Position numbers and translations under genes: made by a program. Below are positions 14,413-18,381 of a DNA stretch of 18,381 bases, in pieces. Numbering within the stretch: position 1 is the stretch's first letter; each line of letters opens with the position of its first letter. The notes beneath the pieces were generated by a model. It ran no database searches. It saw only the letters and a list, made by a program, of their open reading frames with translations, and was not told the origin of the DNA. Source of the DNA: an uncultured Prevotella sp. (GTDB lineage: Bacteria > Bacteroidota > Bacteroidia > Bacteroidales > Bacteroidaceae); assembly GCA_946999025.1 (NCBI GenBank), contig CAMQBP010000016.1, forward strand, positions 1 through 18,381, read 5' to 3'.

Positions 14413-14563
14413 CATAAAAAACACAATTTTTGCGCCTGGTTGTCTAAAAAATATCAGGACAGCGCGTATCTTTGTGCGAAAATTGCTCCTTTGGCTTCAA
14501 TAGTTGTTTACAAAATCATTCCCGAATCGAAGTAAACATGGTTGAAAAGTGAAGAGGAGAATT

Positions 14564-15040
14564 TTATTTCTGAAGCTCGTCCTTTTCCTTTTGATCATCT
14601 TCATCTTTCAGAAGGTCTGCCAAAAAAGAATCCAGGTCCTTATCTAAGTCGTTCATCAAGTCGCCTCCAATAATCACGGTGTCATCGTCGGCAACATATA
14701 GTTCGGCTATATTCTCCAGGTCATCATTTTCTAAAACAAAGCTAAATGGCTTGAGAATATTCATCTGATCAACCGTTTCATGAAGTTGTTTCAGGACTTT
14801 GCGAAGAATAACAGCGGCATGTTCGTAGAACTTCTCTTCCGTATTGCCTATCCATTCTTCAACGACGCAACGGGTAATCTCGTTTTCATCGTCATCGAAT
14901 GCTCGTAATTCACCACTGTCTTGATAGATTCGGATGTGAATATCCGTAACCAGTGATGGGGTTTCATCTGACGTGAACTTTTGTGCTATCTTGCGAATAG
15001 CATACTCAGTCTGCTTGTACACTTGTTCGGTTGCGTTCAT
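14564..15040 (-). CDS. Conserved-looking acidic protein of unknown function
   Basis: This 158-residue soluble protein starts at ATG 15040 (MNATEQVYKQTEYAIRKIAQKF); AGGA lies nine bases upstream and a consensus promoter precedes it. No signal peptide, membrane segment or recognised motif is seen. The middle alternates predicted strands (DIHIRIYQDSGELRAFDDDENEI) with an amphipathic helix (EKFYEHAAVILRKVLKQLHETVDQM). The C-terminal 30 residues are almost all charged (DLDKDLDSFLADLLKDEDDQKEKDEL), suggesting a disordered acidic tail. Codon use and promoter suggest a real gene. It stands alone, 164 bp upstream of the GH25 gene, which has its own -7 box. I do not recognise the family. Confidence 0.75.
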   Translation of the reverse strand: MNATEQVYKQTEYAIRKIAQKFTSDETPSLVTDIHIRIYQDSGELRAFDDDENEITRCVVEEWIGNTEEKFYEHAAVILRKVLKQLHETVDQMNILKPFSFVLENDDLENIAELYVADDDTVIIGGDLMNDLDKDLDSFLADLLKDEDDQKEKDELQK

Positions 15041-15066
15041 TAATAGATCCTTTCGATTATGCCCTG

Positions 15067-15096
15067 CAAATATAATTCTTTTTGCGAACACAGCAA
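15067..15096 (-). promoter_or_regulatory. Promoter of the acidic protein gene
   Basis: On the minus strand, TTG (15096-15094), a 19-nt spacer and TATATTTG (15074-15067) match the consensus. The leader would be about 20 nt and includes AAAGGA, a modest ribosome-binding match. Confidence 0.65.
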
Positions 15097-15414
15097 GCAA
15101 ATTTAGAAATAATTTATCTTAATGGCCATGGCTCTCTCATTTAAGCAAGGTTTGTGATTGTGAAAGGTCATTCACCCCTCAATGGTATTCATATCTGATT
15201 TATCGAATGAAACAGCTTTTGATGACCATGTTTAGGATGATGGCCGAGCATTTGCCATCGCCATCCGTTTATGTTAATAAACCTTCTGTTTGTTAAAACG
15301 ATTCATTTTCTTTGACAAAATAAAATTGCGAAATAGATAAAATAAGAGGATGCTTTAGGTGTTCAAAGCCTTGAAATCATCATCTTTTGCTCAATTCACA
15401 CAGATTAAACCGGC

Positions 15415-15502
15415 AATCTGCATGCTTTTACCTCCCAATATGTATGCTCTTGATTCTCAATCTGCATGCTTTTACGTCCCAATATGCATCATATAGCAGG
15501 CC
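15415..15502. repeat. Tandem 22-bp repeat array B
   Basis: Four 22-bp units start with AAT at 15415, 15437, 15459 and 15481. Units 1 and 3 are nearly identical (AATCTGCATGCTTTTAC then CTCCC or GTCCC). Units 2 and 4 share AATATG[T/C]AT. The alternation gives a 44-bp period, as in array A, and both arrays end in an AATATGCAT unit. A degenerate unit in phase may lie at 15393-15414. Confidence 0.85.
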
Positions 15503-15825
15503 ATTTTGTGCAAAAAGAAGGTATTTTCCCTTCAAAACACCTCCCTTTTTCATGGTATTTTAGGTTTATAAATCGTATAACTCGCTAACAATCAGTAAAG
15601 TAACAAAATTCTTCTATATTTCGCATATTTTCGGTACATAGTTGGTTGGTGGATAAAATGCCGAGCATTTGTGTTAAAAAGTCATTGCGACGGAAGTCAT
15701 TTCACCGAAGAACATTCCGTTTGATAGGATAAAAAATCAAAGCAAGATGTTTAAATGAATGAGCCGAGTTGAGATGGCATGCTGATTAATTTGTCATCGC
15801 ATCACCTACTTTTTGTATACAGGCT

Positions 15826-15856
15826 TTGCTTGTTTCGGCTTTTTTGTATAATTTTG
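15826..15856 (+). promoter_or_regulatory. Promoter of aspS
   Basis: TTG at 15826-15828, a 20-nt spacer and TAATTTTG at 15849-15856 match the Bacteroidetes consensus. The predicted start near 15863 leaves a leader of about 20 nt and supports ATG 15884 as the start codon. Confidence 0.65.
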
Positions 15857-15883
15857 CGTTTGATAAGATATAAAATTCAAACT

Positions 15884-17644
15884 ATGTATAGAACGAATAC
15901 ATGCGGGGAGTTAAGACTTTCCGATGAAGGTAAGGAGGTAACACTGTCTGGATGGGTGCAGCGCACACGTAAGATGGGTGGAATGACATTTGTTGACATG
16001 CGCGACCGATATGGCATTACCCAGCTCGTTTTTAATGAAGCCACCGACGCTTCTTTGTGTGAGCAAGCCAACAAACTGGGGCGTGAATTCTGTATTCAGG
16101 CTACGGGTAAGGTGAGTGAGCGACAGAGCAAAAATGATAAGATGCCGACTGGAGAAATCGAAATTCTGGTCAGTCAGCTTCACATATTGAGTGAAAGTTT
16201 GACGCCTCCATTCAAAATAGAAGACGAGACCGATGGTGGTGACGATTTACGAATGAAATATCGATACTTGGATTTGCGCCGACCTGCGGTAAGAAAGAAT
16301 TTGGAATTGCGCCATCGGATGACAATTTTGATTCGCAATTTCCTCGACAACGAGCAATTCATTGAAGTGGAAACACCTATATTGATTGGTTCTACTCCAG
16401 AGGGTGCACGCGACTTTGTGGTGCCTTCGCGCATGAATCCCGGACAGTTTTATGCATTGCCACAAAGCCCACAAACGCTCAAACAGCTGTTGATGGTGAG
16501 TGGGTTTGACCGCTATTTCCAAATCGCTAAATGTTTCCGTGACGAAGACTTGCGGGCCGATCGTCAACCCGAGTTCACGCAAATTGACTGCGAGATGAGT
16601 TTCGTCGATCAGGATGATGTAATCGACTTGTTTGAAAATCTATGCCGTCATCTATTCAAAGAGATTCGTGGAGTGGAGCTGCCTGAGAAGTTGCAGCAAA
16701 TGACCTGGCACGAGGCGATGAGACGTTTCGGCAGTGATAAGCCTGATTTGCGTTTCGGCATGGAGTTCGTTGAACTTTTGGATGCGTTCAAAGACAAGGC
16801 TGATTTTAGTGTCTTCAATGAAGCAAGCTATATTGGTGGCATTTGTGTGCCCGGATGTGCCAGCTATAGCCGTAAGCAGTTGGACGAACTGAGCAACTTC
16901 GTTAAACGTCCGCAGGTAGGTGCCAAGGGATTGGTATACATTAAGTATAATGCCGATGGAACGATTAAGAGTTCTGTTGATAAGTTCTACTCGAAGCAAC
17001 ACTTGCTGGAGGTGAAAGAACGAATGGGTGCCAAGGACGGTGACTTGGTATTGATTTTGAGTGGAAACAACGCCAACAAAACGCGTGTGCAGTTGTGTAC
17101 CCTTCGTTTAGAGATGGGCGAGCGACTGGGGCTTCGTGACAAAAACAAGTTTGAGTGCTTGTGGATTATCGATTTTCCCCTGTTCGAGTGGAGTGATGAG
17201 GAGCAGCGGCTCATGGCAACGCATCATCCGTTCACCATGCCAAATCCAGACGACATCCCCTTGCTTGATGAGCATCCTGAACGAGTTCGTGCCAAGGCAT
17301 ACGACTTTGTGTGCAACGGTATTGAAGTAGGAGGGGGGAGTCTGCGTATTCATGATGGCCAGTTGCAGCAAAAGATGTTTGAGATATTGGGCTTCACACC
17401 AGAAAAAGCAATGGCACAGTTTGGCTTCTTAATCAATGCGTTTAAATATGGTGCGCCCCCTCATGCAGGTTTGGCGTTCGGTTTGGATAGGTTTGTAAGT
17501 ATCATGGCTGGCTTAGATAGCATTCGCGACTGCATTGCCTTCCCTAAGAACAACAATGGTCGTGATGTGATGCTTGATGCTCCGTCTGCCATTGATCAGA
17601 AGCAACTGGATGAATTAGCCATCAAGCTTGACATACATCAATAA
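15884..17644 (+). CDS. aspS: Aspartyl-tRNA synthetase
   Basis: This 586-residue class IIb synthetase attaches Asp to tRNA(Asp). Residues 1-110 form the OB-fold anticodon-binding domain (LSGWVQRTRKMGGMTFVDMRDRYG). The catalytic core has VETPILIGSTPEGARDFVVPSR, the flipping-loop area YALPQSPQTLKQLLMV, motif 2 at about 218-240 (FRDEDLRADRQPEFTQIDCEMSF) and motif 3 at about 529-537 (GLAFGLDRF). The insert between motifs 2 and 3 is the bacterial GAD domain, so it is bacterial-type in length (about 590). The open frame extends 35 codons upstream but through the promoter, so ATG 15884 is used. Whether it also charges tRNA(Asn) cannot be told from what I see. Confidence 0.97.
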   Translation: MYRTNTCGELRLSDEGKEVTLSGWVQRTRKMGGMTFVDMRDRYGITQLVFNEATDASLCEQANKLGREFCIQATGKVSERQSKNDKMPTGEIEILVSQLHILSESLTPPFKIEDETDGGDDLRMKYRYLDLRRPAVRKNLELRHRMTILIRNFLDNEQFIEVETPILIGSTPEGARDFVVPSRMNPGQFYALPQSPQTLKQLLMVSGFDRYFQIAKCFRDEDLRADRQPEFTQIDCEMSFVDQDDVIDLFENLCRHLFKEIRGVELPEKLQQMTWHEAMRRFGSDKPDLRFGMEFVELLDAFKDKADFSVFNEASYIGGICVPGCASYSRKQLDELSNFVKRPQVGAKGLVYIKYNADGTIKSSVDKFYSKQHLLEVKERMGAKDGDLVLILSGNNANKTRVQLCTLRLEMGERLGLRDKNKFECLWIIDFPLFEWSDEEQRLMATHHPFTMPNPDDIPLLDEHPERVRAKAYDFVCNGIEVGGGSLRIHDGQLQQKMFEILGFTPEKAMAQFGFLINAFKYGAPPHAGLAFGLDRFVSIMAGLDSIRDCIAFPKNNNGRDVMLDAPSAIDQKQLDELAIKLDIHQ

Positions 17645-17700
17645 ATCGTCTTATATGAATCAAACCACCCATAAATATGTTACTATTTGGTGAAAAATAA

Positions 17701-17731
17701 TTGTGTTTTTTAAATAAAATGGCTACCTTTG
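17701..17731 (+). promoter_or_regulatory. Promoter of the winged-helix gene
   Basis: TTG at 17701-17703, a 20-nt spacer and TACCTTTG at 17724-17731 form a full consensus. The start near 17738 gives a 5' leader of about 55 nt, long for this window, which contains the palindrome at 17752-17765. Confidence 0.7.
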
Positions 17732-17751
17732 CTTCGCTAATGAGATATTTT

Positions 17752-17765
17752 ACCTCATTTGAGGT
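17752..17765. promoter_or_regulatory. Perfect inverted repeat in the leader of the winged-helix gene
   Basis: ACCTCA (17752-17757), TT, TGAGGT (17760-17765) are exact inverted arms lying 15-30 bp downstream of the predicted transcription start. It could be an autoregulatory operator. A 2-nt loop makes it a poor RNA hairpin unless the inner pair opens. Confidence 0.45.
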
Positions 17766-17792
17766 GCAAAGTATATTAAATATTTATTGATT

Positions 17793-18089
17793 ATGACAGA
17801 AAAGAAAGTAACGGCAGCAGTAGCTCCAAAGAAGGTTGCGGCTCCCAAGAAGTGCACCACAACAAAGAGAGCTGCAGCAAAGAAGTGTGCTCTCGTGGTA
17901 AATGCTGAAAGCGTTGGCTTCCGTGCTGGTGATGTTTATCAGGCATTGGCCGCAGCAGACAAAGCGTTGAGCGTTGCTGAAATAGCGAAAGCTGCAAAAA
18001 TTGGAACAGAAGAAGTTTATCTGGGAATTGGATGGCTGTTCAAAGAAGGTAAAATTAAGGATTCAGAGAATCTGTTTACTTTGGCTTAA
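17793..18089 (+). CDS. Winged-helix (DUF2582-like) protein with histone-H1-like tail
   Basis: This is a 98-residue basic protein. Residues 1-33 are a disordered tail rich in Lys and Ala, with paired lysines at 4-5, 13-14, 19-20 and 30-31 and two PKK repeats, like eukaryotic H1 or bacterial HctA-type tails. Residues 42-97 match the small winged helix-turn-helix of DUF2582 (AGDVYQALAAADKALSVAEIAKAAKIGTEEVYLGIGWLFKEGKI). I start it at ATG 17793; an in-frame TTG at 17787 would add two residues. A likely role is non-specific or nucleoid-type DNA binding, inferred from composition only. It is monocistronic, with a strong promoter and terminator, which suggests high expression. Confidence 0.8.
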   Translation: MTEKKVTAAVAPKKVAAPKKCTTTKRAAAKKCALVVNAESVGFRAGDVYQALAAADKALSVAEIAKAAKIGTEEVYLGIGWLFKEGKIKDSENLFTLA

Positions 18090-18091
18090 TT

Positions 18092-18161
18092 GCAACCCCA
18101 AGCATCGGCTTTTGCTGATAGAGGGGTGCGATATCATACTTTCTTGTCTGACCGACAAGAA
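18092..18161 (+). other. Structured 3' untranslated region
   Basis: Two hairpins precede the terminator. The first is a compound stem: CCCC (18096-18099) with GGGG (18123-18126), extended by GCA/TGC, enclosing ATCGGC-TTTT-GCTGAT (18104-18119). The second is a perfect 8-bp stem TTCTTGTC (18141-18148) / GACAAGAA (18154-18161) with a 5-nt loop. Confidence 0.5.
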
Positions 18162-18166
18162 TAATA

Positions 18167-18205
18167 AAATGAGCTCGAAAAGAATTTGGGCTCATTTATT
18201 TTTTT
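18167..18205 (+). terminator. Rho-independent terminator of the winged-helix gene
   Basis: AAATGAGC (18167-18174) pairs perfectly with GCTCATTT (18190-18197) and is followed by a T run (18199-18205). It is about 80 bp after the stop codon. Confidence 0.75.
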
Positions 18206-18259
18206 ATCTCACCAACATGTTTTTTCTGTAATGTTTTATGATGAGAGCCAATAACAATG

Positions 18260-18381
18260 TTATTGATTCGCTTTTTTCTCTATTTTTTTGATTCTTCTGA
18301 TGGCTTCCGGATGTTCGGGACAGAGTTCTAATGCCTTTTGATAGTTGCGCAAAGCCGCTTCTTTCATTCCCTCTCTTTCGC
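18260..18381 (-). CDS. TPR-repeat protein, C-terminal end
   Basis: The minus strand is open from the right window edge to TAA at 18262-18260, giving about 40 residues. The sequence EREGMKEAALRNYQKALELCPEHPEAIRRIKKIEKKANQ is a good tetratricopeptide repeat second helix and cap (A-x3-YQKALEL-x-P-x-x-PEA). The rest of the protein is outside the window, so its role cannot be stated. A small inverted repeat CAATAAC/GTTATTG (18249-18265) overlaps the stop codon. Confidence 0.75.
   Translation of the reverse strand, partial: EREGMKEAALRNYQKALELCPEHPEAIRRIKKIEKKANQ

Larger units (their letters stand above)
15041..15883. other. 840-bp non-coding stretch between divergent genes
   Basis: I see no credible gene here. 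It contains the promoter of the acidic protein (15067-15096) and a second -7 match TAAATTTG (15105-15098, minus strand). A 12-nt sequence GCCGAGCATTTG occurs twice in direct orientation (15243-15254 and 15660-15671). The 22-bp repeat array B lies at 15415-15502. A weak hairpin is formed by GGTATTTT and AAAACACC (about 15520-15541). The aspS promoter is at 15826-15856. Local sequence is AT-rich compared with the genes. Confidence 0.7.

Noticed and set aside
14467..14474. Plus-strand TATCTTTG as a promoter
   Set aside because: The nearest TTG is 24 nt upstream, outside the usual spacing, and no plausible gene or terminator follows on that strand.
15207..15296. 29-codon open frame (MKQLLMTMFRMMAEHLPSPS...) in the long non-coding region
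   Set aside because: There is no promoter or ribosome site in front and no known family. It contains one copy of the 12-nt direct repeat, which suggests non-coding sequence.
15779..15883. Upstream extension of aspS by 35 codons
   Set aside because: The segment contains the consensus promoter, and the AspRS family starts at MYRTNTCGEL.

Overview
The window looks like a chromosomal segment of a Bacteroidales bacterium, most likely of the Prevotella/Segatella group. This rests on four things: repeated upstream matches to the Bacteroidetes promoter (TTG, 19-21 nt, TAnnTTTG); little Shine-Dalgarno signal; families typical of the order (DUF4836 lipoprotein, peptidase M64, an IS982-type transposase, a Lys/Ala-tailed winged-helix protein); and roughly even base composition. 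No RNA gene of a standard class (rRNA, tRNA), CRISPR array or prophage is visible.

Left edge (1-731): the start of an IS982-type insertion sequence reads off the left edge. It abuts what looks like the 3' remnant of a membrane acyltransferase. Three tandem 66-bp repeats follow, preceded by a consensus promoter and each ending in a near-promoter.

Plus-strand block (732-6532): six tightly packed genes encode a NupG-like nucleoside transporter, a DUF151/UVR nuclease-like protein, RsmE, a DUF4836 lipoprotein, and an ABC ATPase/permease pair. Two junctions are 4-bp ATGA overlaps, so this is probably one operon.

Convergent gap (6533-6997): about 465 bp holding a candidate small RNA (consensus promoter and U-tract hairpin, minus strand), a tandem 22-bp repeat array, and competing hairpins.

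Minus-strand blocks (6998-11372): xpt-pbuX forms a purine salvage operon, with a perfect palindrome between the promoter and the xpt start. Upstream of it is a second group: a FolK-like protein, a secreted peptidase M64 and a TPR protein.

Cell-wall region (11459-15040): a secreted glucosaminidase with two LysM domains (plus strand) converges across a strong bidirectional terminator on a zinc-ribbon membrane protein and a GH25 lysozyme. A small acidic protein of unknown role lies upstream of these.

Right part (15041-18381): an 840-bp non-coding stretch carries a second 22-bp repeat array of the same design. It is followed by aspS, a 98-residue protein with a histone-H1-like tail fused to a winged helix, a structured 3' UTR ending in a terminator, and the 3' end of a TPR gene.

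Most of the window is ordinary housekeeping. The parts least explained by known features are the candidate small RNA, the two related 22-bp arrays, the promoter-duplicating 66-bp repeats and the palindromes at the xpt and winged-helix genes.
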